From contig SFCN01000016.1 of NCBI GenBank assembly GCA_004558595.1, positions 1-33,998 of the forward strand: DNA of 33,998 nt, written 5' to 3'. Below the pieces are notes generated by a model. The model saw only the letters and a list, made by a program, of their open reading frames with translations, ran no database searches and was not told the DNA's origin. Numbering within the stretch: the stretch's first letter is position 1; each line of letters opens with the position of its first letter. Positions 22,617-30,341 of this stretch are shown in pieces. Source of the DNA: Phascolarctobacterium sp. Lineage in GTDB: Bacteria > Bacillota > Negativicutes > Acidaminococcales > Acidaminococcaceae. Made by a program: the position numbers and the translations under genes.

Positions 22617-23723
22617 TTATTGTATCATAAAAGCAGGTAATTGTTTATCCCCTTTTAGTGTTAAAACGCCTTTTTCTAGGGTAATAATTTGATAGCCTGC
22701 GGCCTTGCGCAGACGGTTCATAATGGCGAGGCCGATGCCGTCCTCGCTGACCCCCTGAGCCAGGATCACATCCGGCTTCGTTCTATCAAAATCACGGAGC
22801 AGATAGAACAAATCGGCAGCCAAGGCCTCGCGACTTTCTCCCCAGCAGGAAAGCAGAATACCTTCCTGCTGTTTTAGCTGAGCTAGCTGAGCGCTCATGG
22901 CAGCATCGCAAAGCACGCCTACCCTCAGGCCCGCTGCTACAGCCTTGCCGACCAGAACCGGCAAGAGCTCTACGGCGTTGCCCTCAAGCAAATACACCGG
23001 CTCCTTGGGCGCGTAGTGACGGTACTTCATACCCGGCGCGATGGGCTTAAAATTTTTATCGCCCAAGAGCGCCGGGTCGATTTCTACTGCGCCCAGCACC
23101 TCTGTAAGCATTTCGTAGGTCACGCCGCCGGGACGGCAGATCGTGGGCACAGGGCTTGTGGTATCCACCACTGTGGATTCTAGGCCCACGCCACAGCTGC
23201 CGCCATCTAAAATGCCTGCCACCTTGCCCTGCATATCCTCCAGCACATCCTGGGCATTGGTAGGGCTGGGGCGACCGCTAAGATTGGCCGAGGGCGCCGC
23301 GATGGGACAACCACAGGCCAATATAAACTCCTGAGCGTATTTATTAATGGGAAAGCGCACGCCCACAGTGGCGAGACCAGCGCTGGTCACATCAGGAATA
23401 ATTTCGGCCTTGGGCACGATAATCGTCAGCGGTCCCGGCATAAAATGCTCCATGATTTTGCGAGCGTTGGCGTTAAGGCCTGTGGTTAGGCTATCGATAT
23501 CCTCCTTGCGGGCGATATGCACGATTAAAGGGTTGTCCTGAGGACGACCCTTGGCGGCGAAAATTTTCGCCACGGCTTGGGGATTAAGCGCGTTAGCGCC
23601 TAATCCATACACCGTTTCCGTAGGAAAGGCCACCACCTGACCTGCTCGCACCAGCGCTCCTGCCTGGGCATAGGCCTCAGCATCCGCTGGTGTCCCTGTT
23701 AATTTCCAATACTTAGTTTCCAT
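22617..23723 (-). CDS. ywlC: L-threonylcarbamoyladenylate synthase (Sua5/YwlC)
   Basis: 368 residues. The N-terminal YrdC domain makes threonylcarbamoyl-AMP from threonine, bicarbonate and ATP for the t6A37 tRNA modification; motifs VVAFPTETVYGLGANA, KGRPQDNPLIVHI and CPIAAPSANLSGRPSPT are present. From about residue 240 comes the Sua5 C-terminal domain, preceded by the linker APGMKYRHYAPKEPV. The start at 23723 is supported by GAGG and by family alignment; the frame runs on to 23771 without homology. It lies next to prmC and prfA, another translation-linked pair. Confidence 0.95.
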   Translation of the reverse strand: METKYWKLTGTPADAEAYAQAGALVRAGQVVAFPTETVYGLGANALNPQAVAKIFAAKGRPQDNPLIVHIARKEDIDSLTTGLNANARKIMEHFMPGPLTIIVPKAEIIPDVTSAGLATVGVRFPINKYAQEFILACGCPIAAPSANLSGRPSPTNAQDVLEDMQGKVAGILDGGSCGVGLESTVVDTTSPVPTICRPGGVTYEMLTEVLGAVEIDPALLGDKNFKPIAPGMKYRHYAPKEPVYLLEGNAVELLPVLVGKAVAAGLRVGVLCDAAMSAQLAQLKQQEGILLSCWGESREALAADLFYLLRDFDRTKPDVILAQGVSEDGIGLAIMNRLRKAAGYQIITLEKGVLTLKGDKQLPAFMIQ

Positions 23724-23765
23724 CCATCCAACCTCTTTTACAGAGTGATTATCATGAAGGGCTGC

Positions 23766-23803
23766 AAGCATAGCTGAGCCGCCAAGCTTACCTATGCTTT
23801 TTT
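23766..23803 (+). other. Terminator-like hairpin pointing against the genes
   Basis: AAGCATAG (23766-23773) pairs with CTATGCTT (23792-23799), followed on the plus strand by four or more T. All nearby genes are on the minus strand, so it would stop antisense transcription, or simply act as an intergenic hairpin between prmC and the sua5 gene. Confidence 0.4.
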
Positions 23804-24737
23804 ACAGCTCCCTCGCCGCCTCGGCCAGTAGCGCATCATAGCGCTCCATGGCCTCATCGGTTGTGGTAGCAGCCTTCACCGCGAAGACCATACGCTCGAT
23901 GCCTGCATAATCCTTGCGCACTGCCGTCTTCACAAAGCCAGCATCTAAGCACAGCTGCTGCACCGCAGCAGCTTGACCGATGCCGATTTCAAAGGCCAGC
24001 ACGCCCTCCTCGGCCATGTGGTCCATGGCCTCCGCCGTAATACGACGGTAGAAGTCAAGGCCATCGGCGCCGCCGTCAAGTGCGCCTCTGGGCTCCTGCT
24101 GCACATCCTTGTCCAAGCCAGCTATATCCCCTGCTGGGATATAGGGCGGATTAGAGACGATAATATCGAACTTTTTCTCCAAGGGCAGCTTACTAAACAC
24201 ATCACTGCGCACAAAGCCAATGCGACCAGTCACACCGATTTTTTCGGAATTCTCCTTGGCCACGATCAGCGCATCCACGCTTATATCCACGCCCACGCCC
24301 TTGGCGTTGGGCAGGTAATCCAATAGGGACACGATGATGGCGCCGCTGCCCGTGCCAATATCGAGAATTTTTACATCCCCCTCCCTCTTCAGCAGGGAAG
24401 CGATACGTACTAGGCTCTCTACCAAGAGCTCCGTTTCCGGGCGGGGCACAAGAGTCGCTTTATTCACTTTAAAAGTGTTACGCATAAATGCCCTTTCACC
24501 CAGAATATAGGCCAAGGGCTCGAAATTGCCCCGCCGCCGCACATACTCTCGGTAGGTCGCCAGCTCCTCCTCGCTTAAGGGACGCTCAAAATCCACATAG
24601 AGAGTAATGCGTTGGCACTTTAAGACAGCACAAAGCAGTACCTCAGCATCCAGGCGTGGATTCTCCACGCCCTTCGCTTCAAAGTACTGCTTCGTCCAAT
24701 TTAAAATTTTCATTATGGTCCAAACAGAGTGCGCCAT
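23802..24737 (-). CDS. prmC: Peptide chain release factor N5-glutamine methyltransferase
   Basis: 311 residues. Methylates the GGQ glutamine of release factors using S-adenosylmethionine. An N-terminal helical release-factor-binding domain (about 1-95) is followed by the Rossmann methyltransferase with SAM motif DIGTGSG (126-132) and the substrate-glutamine motif NPPY (196-199). The C-terminal tail beyond about residue 290 is slightly longer than usual. The start at 24737 has AGGTGA, one base after the stop of prfA, its substrate; an internal ATG at 24713 is an alternative. Confidence 0.95.
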   Translation of the reverse strand: MAHSVWTIMKILNWTKQYFEAKGVENPRLDAEVLLCAVLKCQRITLYVDFERPLSEEELATYREYVRRRGNFEPLAYILGERAFMRNTFKVNKATLVPRPETELLVESLVRIASLLKREGDVKILDIGTGSGAIIVSLLDYLPNAKGVGVDISVDALIVAKENSEKIGVTGRIGFVRSDVFSKLPLEKKFDIIVSNPPYIPAGDIAGLDKDVQQEPRGALDGGADGLDFYRRITAEAMDHMAEEGVLAFEIGIGQAAAVQQLCLDAGFVKTAVRKDYAGIERMVFAVKAATTTDEAMERYDALLAEAAREL

Positions 24738-24738
24738 G

Positions 24739-25806
24739 TTATTTCACCTGTCGTAATTGTTCACTTTGCTTAGCGGTAATCAGTGCATCCAAAAGCTCGT
24801 CTAAATCCCCGTTGACAATGGTGTCCAGCTTGTGCAGAGTCAGACCGATGCGATGGTCAGTAACGCGACCTTGGGGATAGTTATAGGTGCGAATACGCTC
24901 GGAGCGGTCGCCGGTACCTACTTGGCTCTTGCGGTCCTCGGCGGTGGCGGCCCGCTGCTCCTCCTGAGCCTTTTCCAAAATACGGGCACGGAGCACACGC
25001 AGGCATTTTTCGCGGTTCTTCAACTGGGATTTCTCGTCCTGACACTGAGCCACAATACCTGTAGGAATATGCGTCATGCGCACCGCGGACTCAGTTTTGT
25101 TTACATATTGGCCACCGGCGCCACCGGCGCGATAGGTATCTATACGCAAATCAGCAGGATTGATTTCCACATCCACTTCCTCGGCCTCAGGCAGCACAGC
25201 CACTGTTACAGTGGAGGTATGCACGCGACCCTGAGACTCAGTTTCGGGCACACGCTGCACACGATGCACGCCGCTTTCAAATTTCATGCGGCTGTACACA
25301 GCATCACCGTTGATTTGGAAAACTACTTCCTTAAAACCGCCCAGCTCGGTAGGATTAGAGTCCATGACTTCTACCTTCCAGCCACGAGTTTCCGCATAGC
25401 GCAGATACATCCTGAAGAGAACACCGGCAAAAAGAGCTGCCTCCTCACCACCGGCGCCACCGCGAATTTCTACGATAACGTTCTTTTCGTCGTTAGGGTC
25501 GGAGGGCAGCAGCAGAATGGTCAGACGCTGCTCGTACTCCTCTATTTGCGGCTTCAGCTCCTTCAGCTCTTCCTTGGCCATTTCCACTAATTCCTCGTCC
25601 TCGTTGGCACGGAGAATTTCCTCAGCCTCGTCCCGAGCCGCGCACATATCGCGATACTCACGATAGGCGGTAACCACTGGCTCCAGCTTGGCGTGAGCCT
25701 TAGTAGCCTTTTGCCAATTATTTTGGTCCGCGATTACCTCCGGGTCGCTGATTTTGGCCTCTAAATCTAAATATCTATCCTCTATCGCTTGCAGTTTGTC
25801 GAGCAT
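24739..25806 (-). CDS. prfA: Peptide chain release factor 1
   Basis: 355 residues, full length. Recognises UAA and UAG stop codons and triggers peptide release. The GGQ motif lies in RAGGAGGQYVNKTES (GGQ 231-233). The codon-recognition tripeptide is PET (187-189) in RVPETESQGRVHTS, the RF1-type PxT rather than the SPF of RF2. AAGGAG precedes the ATG. prmC, which methylates the GGQ glutamine, follows with a one-base gap. Confidence 0.97.
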   Translation of the reverse strand: MLDKLQAIEDRYLDLEAKISDPEVIADQNNWQKATKAHAKLEPVVTAYREYRDMCAARDEAEEILRANEDEELVEMAKEELKELKPQIEEYEQRLTILLLPSDPNDEKNVIVEIRGGAGGEEAALFAGVLFRMYLRYAETRGWKVEVMDSNPTELGGFKEVVFQINGDAVYSRMKFESGVHRVQRVPETESQGRVHTSTVTVAVLPEAEEVDVEINPADLRIDTYRAGGAGGQYVNKTESAVRMTHIPTGIVAQCQDEKSQLKNREKCLRVLRARILEKAQEEQRAATAEDRKSQVGTGDRSERIRTYNYPQGRVTDHRIGLTLHKLDTIVNGDLDELLDALITAKQSEQLRQVK

Positions 25807-25853
25807 ATAGTTCTCCTTGTTTCATATTATGGTTCCCTTTACACAGGGAGGCT

Positions 25854-26738
25854 CTAGCTTTCGCTTTTTACTTCTTCCTCTGGCAGCACAGCCTTCAAGG
25901 AAGCGATGGCCACCTCGATTTGGCTGTCGTCGGGCTGGCGTGTAGTGAGCTTTTGCAAGAGCAGCCCCGGCATAATGCAGGCATGTACCAGACTATTTTC
26001 CGCATGAGCGCCCGCGAAGCGGATGAGCTCATAGCTAACGCCTGCGATCACCGGCATCAGCACAATACGGGAAGCGATACGCTCCAATAAGCTGGGCCAG
26101 CCTAAAAAGGTGAAAATAAACATGCTGATAAGCATGACGATCATCAAAAAATTGGTGCCACAGCGTGGATGCAGAGTGCTGAACTGACGCACATTTTCTA
26201 CCTTCAGGGGCAAGCCTGCCTCATAGGTGTAAATGGTCTTGTGCTCCGCTCCATGATATTGGAACACCCGTTGGATATCCTCCATGGAGGAAATGGCCGC
26301 GATATAGCACAGAAAAATCACCATCCGCAGTACGCCCTCGGATAAATTCAGCAGCATGGGATCATCGGTAAGCGTATGCAAAAAGCGCATGGACCAGGTC
26401 GGCACTACAATGAAAAGGCCGATAGCCAAGGCCACAGAGGTAAGGATGGTCAGTACCATTTCTTTATCGGAAAGCTGCTCGTCCTCATCACCGCTAATTT
26501 GGGCAGAATAGGCCAGAGCCTTCATGCCATCGTATAAGGATTCAAATAAAGCAATAACGCCGCGCAGCAGCGGTTTTTTCAAAATCGGATATTTATCGCG
26601 GATGCTGTTTACCGGGTTCACGTCCACTGCGATTTCCCCGTCGTGCTTGCGTACAGCCACGGCAACCTTGTCCGTGCCACGCATCATAACGCCTTCGATT
26701 ACAGCCTGTCCGCCTACATTGGGTCTCTTACAGGTCAT
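25854..26738 (-). CDS. DUF1385 family membrane protein
   Basis: 294 residues. Starts with the family hallmark GGQAVIEGVMMRG (about residues 8-20). It has several transmembrane segments and a central QYHGAEHKTIYTYEAG-like stretch (YHGAEHKTIY) with a His-Glu-His set that could bind metal, followed by STLHPRCGTNFL. The function is unknown, although the gene is widely conserved between rpmE and prfA in Bacillota, as here. Upstream GGGAG supports the start. A terminator separates it from rpmE, so it may depend on read-through or on a promoter I could not identify in the ~50-nt gap. Confidence 0.92.
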   Translation of the reverse strand: MTCKRPNVGGQAVIEGVMMRGTDKVAVAVRKHDGEIAVDVNPVNSIRDKYPILKKPLLRGVIALFESLYDGMKALAYSAQISGDEDEQLSDKEMVLTILTSVALAIGLFIVVPTWSMRFLHTLTDDPMLLNLSEGVLRMVIFLCYIAAISSMEDIQRVFQYHGAEHKTIYTYEAGLPLKVENVRQFSTLHPRCGTNFLMIVMLISMFIFTFLGWPSLLERIASRIVLMPVIAGVSYELIRFAGAHAENSLVHACIMPGLLLQKLTTRQPDDSQIEVAIASLKAVLPEEEVKSES

Positions 26739-26788
26739 CTTCTAACTCCCAAGTCAAAACAAGACTAAAAACATTACTTACATTTCCC

Positions 26789-26830
26789 AAAATAAATACA
26801 GCAGAGCGCCATAGTAGCTGCTCTGCTGTA
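26789..26830 (-). terminator. Terminator of rpmE
   Basis: Perfect 11-bp stem (26797-26807 with 26820-26830), followed on the minus strand by TATTTATTTT. It lies ten bases after the rpmE stop. Confidence 0.82.
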
Positions 26831-26840
26831 GATATAGAGA

Positions 26841-27044
26841 TTATTGTTCTTTGTTGTAGCGCTTATTGAATTTTTCAATACGGCCGCGAGCAGCAACGTT
26901 ACGTTGTTGACCAGTGAAGAATGGATGGCATTTAGAGCAAACATCCACGCGAATCTCTTTCTTAGTGCTACCGGTTACGAAGCTTGCGCCGCAAGCGCAG
27001 GTAGCAGTAACTTCACCGTATTTCGGATGAATCTTTTCTTTCAT
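26841..27044 (-). CDS. rpmE: 50S ribosomal protein L31, zinc-binding type
   Basis: 67 residues. Cysteines 16, 18, 36 and 39 (CAC and CSKC) form the zinc site of the C+ paralogue, rather than the zinc-free form made in zinc starvation. HPKYGEVTATC and the basic C-terminus KFNKRYNKEQ are typical. It has its own promoter and terminator. Confidence 0.97.
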   Translation of the reverse strand: MKEKIHPKYGEVTATCACGASFVTGSTKKEIRVDVCSKCHPFFTGQQRNVAARGRIEKFNKRYNKEQ

Positions 27045-27107
27045 TCTTTACACCTCACTTTACTTTAGAACAGATTAGTTTCATCGTTAAGATATTAACA
27101 CTAGCAT

Positions 27108-27136
27108 ATTGTAACACATAGAACGGTGTAAAGCAA
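27108..27136 (-). promoter_or_regulatory. Promoter of rpmE
   Basis: On the minus strand TTGCTT (27131-27136), a 17-nt spacer and TACAAT (27108-27113), about 65 nt before the start codon. I saw no convincing terminator for the upstream flavoprotein operon in 27114-27198. Confidence 0.65.
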
Positions 27137-27198
27137 GCTCTTTTTTTGTGAAACCTTTTCACATGCTCTTATATTAATCATCCTTAGTGATAAGGCTT

Positions 27199-28806
27199 TT
27201 ATCTCGCGTCCCTCCCGTGGGTGTACACAGGCAGCAGCTTCGGAGACAATTCACCAGTCACCCCGGCCGCTTTCTCCTCAGCAGCATAGGCTTTCACATG
27301 CTCTAAGCTCAGCCTGCCCAAGGTGGTATTCTTGGCTACTTCCGCAGCCTTGGTACCGGCGATACGACCGAAGACGATAATATCCAAGAGACTATTGCCC
27401 ATCAAGCGATTGGTGCCGTGAATACCGCCCACTGCCTCGCCGGCTACGAAAAGGCCGGGAATTTTTGTTTCTGCGTTCTTGTCGATTAAGATACCACCAT
27501 TTTGATAATGCAGGGTAGGATAAATAAGAATAGGCTCCTTACGTAAATCGATGCCGAATTTAGCGTACATCCGCAGCATACCGGGAATGCGCTTGGCGAT
27601 GGTGCCCTCGCCGTGGAGCATTTCGATCAACGGCGTATCCAGCCACAGAGCCACACCGTCCAAAGCCTTTACGCCCTTACCGCGAGTGGTACACTCGCGG
27701 ATAATAGAGGCCGCAGCCACATCGCGAGTTTCCAGAGGATGCATAAAGATCTCGCCCTCGCTATTGACTAGCTGAGCACCAATGGAGCGTACCTTTTCCG
27801 TTACCAGAGCGCCATAGATTTGCGCAGGATAAGCTACTCCCGTCGGATGGTATTGAATAGCGTCAGCATAGATCAAGGGAGCGCCAGCGCGATAGGCCAT
27901 AACAAGACCATCGGCGGTAGCCCCGTAATGGTTAGAGGTGGGGAACCCCTGATAATGCAGGCGACCGGCACCACCGGTGGCCATAATCACAGTTTTCGCG
28001 CGAACTACCTTATACTCATTGCTATCATAGTCCAGCAGCACCGCGCCGGCGCACTTGCCCTCTTCATCCAGCAGCAGCTCGATGGCCGGAGCAAACTCCA
28101 GCACGGGAATACCACGATTCACAACCTCATCTCGGAGCACACGCATAATCTCCGCGCCAGTGTAGTCAGCGCAAGCGTGCATACGCTTGCGACTGGTGCC
28201 ACCGCCGTGAGTGGTGACCATGGTGCCGTCAGTCTCTTTATCGAACATTACGCCCAGCTTGCTGAGCCAGTCGATGGCCAAGGGGCCCTTGGTAACCAGC
28301 TCCTCCAAAAGCTCGGGAATATTCTTGTAATGACCGCCGCCAAAGGCATCCAGATAGTGGGTAGCAGGGGAATCATTAGCCTTGTCGGCGGCCTGAATAC
28401 CGCCCTCGGCCATCATGGTATTGGCGTCGCCCATGCGTAGCTTGGTTACCACCAGCACGCTGGCGCCGCCTCTTTGAGCTTCTAAGGCGGCGCTGGCTCC
28501 AGCGCCGCCGCCGCCGATAACCAACACATCCACATCATAATCGATGCGCTCTAAATCCAGCTCTACGCCTTCCAAGCGGCTCTTGCCTTCCAGAAGAGCC
28601 GCCAGCTCCGTAGGCACCTTTTGGCCCTTGTTAGGACCAACCTCTAATACCTTAAAGCCCTTGGCGCTGTAGTCCGGATGATATTCCTTGAGCAGCGCGT
28701 CCTTTTCCTCGGCGCTAAAACGCTCAATGGTGGCATGCAGACGCTGTGCGCGAGTGGCCTCCACCTTGGCCATGGATTTCAACATATCTTCAGTAAATGC
28801 ACTCAT
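27199..28806 (-). CDS. Soluble fumarate-reductase-type flavoprotein with N-terminal extension
   Basis: 535-residue FAD protein of the FrdA/SdhA/TfrA family. The FAD-binding Rossmann motif begins only near residue 95 (VLVIGGGGAGASAA), after an unusual ~85-residue N-terminal extension. Catalytic-type residues appear conserved: QYHPTG (318-323), Arg361 in ETRDVAAA, His433 in LHYQNGGI and Arg466 in HGTNRLMGNSLLD. Where membrane-bound enzymes have the histidine that covalently binds FAD (SHT...EGG), this protein has Asn129 (ANTMMAEGG), so FAD is probably non-covalent. The start at 28806 follows AGGAGG. It is last in the Hdr-Flx operon, ten bases after its iron-sulfur partner. Fumarate is the likeliest substrate; another enoate or reverse succinate oxidation is possible. 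Confidence 0.88.
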   Translation of the reverse strand: MSAFTEDMLKSMAKVEATRAQRLHATIERFSAEEKDALLKEYHPDYSAKGFKVLEVGPNKGQKVPTELAALLEGKSRLEGVELDLERIDYDVDVLVIGGGGAGASAALEAQRGGASVLVVTKLRMGDANTMMAEGGIQAADKANDSPATHYLDAFGGGHYKNIPELLEELVTKGPLAIDWLSKLGVMFDKETDGTMVTTHGGGTSRKRMHACADYTGAEIMRVLRDEVVNRGIPVLEFAPAIELLLDEEGKCAGAVLLDYDSNEYKVVRAKTVIMATGGAGRLHYQGFPTSNHYGATADGLVMAYRAGAPLIYADAIQYHPTGVAYPAQIYGALVTEKVRSIGAQLVNSEGEIFMHPLETRDVAAASIIRECTTRGKGVKALDGVALWLDTPLIEMLHGEGTIAKRIPGMLRMYAKFGIDLRKEPILIYPTLHYQNGGILIDKNAETKIPGLFVAGEAVGGIHGTNRLMGNSLLDIIVFGRIAGTKAAEVAKNTTLGRLSLEHVKAYAAEEKAAGVTGELSPKLLPVYTHGRDAR

Positions 28807-28816
28807 GGTCTGCCTC

Positions 28817-29491
28817 CTATTTTTCAATCTCGCGTTTATTATACAGCTCCTTGATTTCCTCAAGAGGCATTTTCTTCAGCTTTTCTAGTAAGGTTACATA
28901 GTCACCGTTTTCGATTTCGGCAACGCGTTTTTCCAGATGCTCGCATTTAGGAGCGATGTATTTACCGGTCAGGCGACGACACAAAAGGCCCACGGCGCTG
29001 TGGCTAATTTGAGCCGGGCAACGGGAGGCGCAGATGTTGCAGCCTACGCAGTCAAAGGAAGCATGAGCGGCCTTTTCGTATTCGCCCCGCTGCGCATAAG
29101 CGATATATTGCATAACATTGAGGCCCTGAGGACAGCCCTTAGTGCAGGCGTTGCAGCCAATGCAGCTGAAAATCTCAGGATAAAGCTGACCTACGATATT
29201 ATCGCTGGCCTTAATCTCGTCAATATTAAAGGTGCGTTTATTGATGGGGAAGGAGTCGATTTTGCCTACGCACATGCCCTCCTCCACCTTAGTTTGGCAG
29301 GAAAGCACAACCTTCAGCTCAGTGGTACCCTTAATGCGGTAAATTACGGCGCAGGCGCCGCAGAAGCCGCTGCGACAGCCGCAGCCGCGAATCAGCTTAA
29401 AGCCTGCATATTCCATAGCGTCCATAATGGTCAAGGTTGCGGGCACGGAATACTTCTTTCCCAACAGGTATACTGTTACCATTTCTTCCAT
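28817..29491 (-). CDS. Fumarate-reductase-type iron-sulfur subunit (FrdB/TfrB N-terminal type)
   Basis: 224 residues. An N-terminal [2Fe-2S] ferredoxin domain has cysteines 37, 39, 44, 47 and 65. It is followed by two [4Fe-4S] motifs: cysteines 110/113/116/120 (CIGCNACTKGCP) and 148/151/154/158 (CVGCNICASRCP). This matches the first half of methanogen TfrB and the FrdB/SdhB fold, but the CCG-type HdrB-like half of TfrB is absent, and the protein ends in a charged helix. No membrane anchor gene is present. It should relay electrons from the Flx/Hdr module to the flavoprotein encoded next. AAGGAG precedes the ATG; a 13-nt gap separates it from flxA. Confidence 0.88.
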   Translation of the reverse strand: MEEMVTVYLLGKKYSVPATLTIMDAMEYAGFKLIRGCGCRSGFCGACAVIYRIKGTTELKVVLSCQTKVEEGMCVGKIDSFPINKRTFNIDEIKASDNIVGQLYPEIFSCIGCNACTKGCPQGLNVMQYIAYAQRGEYEKAAHASFDCVGCNICASRCPAQISHSAVGLLCRRLTGKYIAPKCEHLEKRVAEIENGDYVTLLEKLKKMPLEEIKELYNKREIEK

Positions 29492-29504
29492 TTTCTATCT
29501 CCTT

Positions 29505-30341
29505 TTAATACTCGTCCGGCATCTCGTCAAGCTGGTCGCAGGTGAACACCGGGCCATCCTTGCACACATACTTCTTGCCGATGTTGCAGCGTCCACACTT
29601 GCCCACGCCGCACTTCATGCGCAGCTCCAGCGTTGTATAAACCTGCTCCTTGGTAAAGCCCATTTCAATCAAAGCAGCCAAGCAAAGCTTAATCATAATG
29701 GGAGGACCGCAGAGTAAAACCGTCTTATCCGGCGTAAACTCTAAATCCTTTAGAAAAGCAGGCACAAAGCCCACGTTACCATTCCAACCCTCTTGAGGTT
29801 TATCAATAGTCAAATGCACGCGTGTATCAGGCTGCTTGGGCCAAACTTCCGTCAGCTCCTCATAACGTACAAAATCTTCCTTACTGCGAGCACCATAAAC
29901 CAAATCAATGGAGCCATAATCAGCACGTTTATCCAGCACATAATTGAGCACGCTGCGCAGGGGAGCGAGGCCAATGCCGCCGGCGATAAACAGCAAATCC
30001 TTGCCCTTCAGCTTATCCTCCACCGGGAAATGATTGCCGTAAGGACCACGCACAGCTATTTGCTGACCTACCTCCACCTCAAAATGCAGAAAGTCCGTAA
30101 CGCAGCCGCAACGCTTAATGCTGAATTCCATATATTTTTCGTTAGTAGGAGAAGAGGTAATGGAAAAAATCGCCTCACCCTTGCCCGGTACGGATAGAAT
30201 AGCGCATTGGCCGGGCAGATGCTCAAAAAGCTTGCCCCCGTTTAAGGCCTCGACCCGAAAGGTTTTCACATCCGCCGTTTCTTCCACAATATCTGTAATA
30301 ACGCCAATCATAGGAATTAAAGTATCACGGCAATTACACAT
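29505..30341 (-). CDS. FAD/NAD(P)-binding oxidoreductase (FlxA / AsrB-like)
   Basis: 278 residues of the ferredoxin-NADP reductase superfamily. An FAD-binding barrel (about 10-105; AIFSITSSP and RGPYGNHFP) is followed by an NAD(P)-binding domain with AGGIGLAPLRS (120-130) and LLCGPPIMI. A C-terminal [2Fe-2S] motif has cysteines 244, 249, 252 and 260 (CGVGKCGRCNIGKKYVC). It is the predicted NADH entry point of a Flx-type complex; similar subunits occur in anaerobic sulfite reductase (AsrB) and in dihydroorotate dehydrogenase B. It overlaps the upstream gene by 8 nt, with a GGAGGTGAG site inside that gene. Sulfite reduction is unlikely because no siroheme subunit is present. Confidence 0.87.
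   Translation of the reverse strand: MCNCRDTLIPMIGVITDIVEETADVKTFRVEALNGGKLFEHLPGQCAILSVPGKGEAIFSITSSPTNEKYMEFSIKRCGCVTDFLHFEVEVGQQIAVRGPYGNHFPVEDKLKGKDLLFIAGGIGLAPLRSVLNYVLDKRADYGSIDLVYGARSKEDFVRYEELTEVWPKQPDTRVHLTIDKPQEGWNGNVGFVPAFLKDLEFTPDKTVLLCGPPIMIKLCLAALIEMGFTKEQVYTTLELRMKCGVGKCGRCNIGKKYVCKDGPVFTCDQLDEMPDEY

Noticed and set aside
24832..25590. 252-residue plus-strand open frame opposite prfA
   Set aside because: Lies wholly antisense to release factor 1; composition explained by the conserved gene on the other strand.
27119..27170. Terminator for the Hdr-Flx-Frd operon at GTGAAA/TTTCAC
   Set aside because: On the minus strand the hairpin is followed by an A run, not T; it does not fit a terminator for that operon.
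27820..28440. 206-residue plus-strand open frame opposite the fumarate-reductase-type flavoprotein
   Set aside because: Antisense shadow of a strongly conserved FAD gene; no ribosome-binding site and no recognisable motif.
28937..29545. 202-residue plus-strand open frame opposite the iron-sulfur subunit
   Set aside because: Antisense shadow; the minus-strand frame has clear cysteine cluster motifs.
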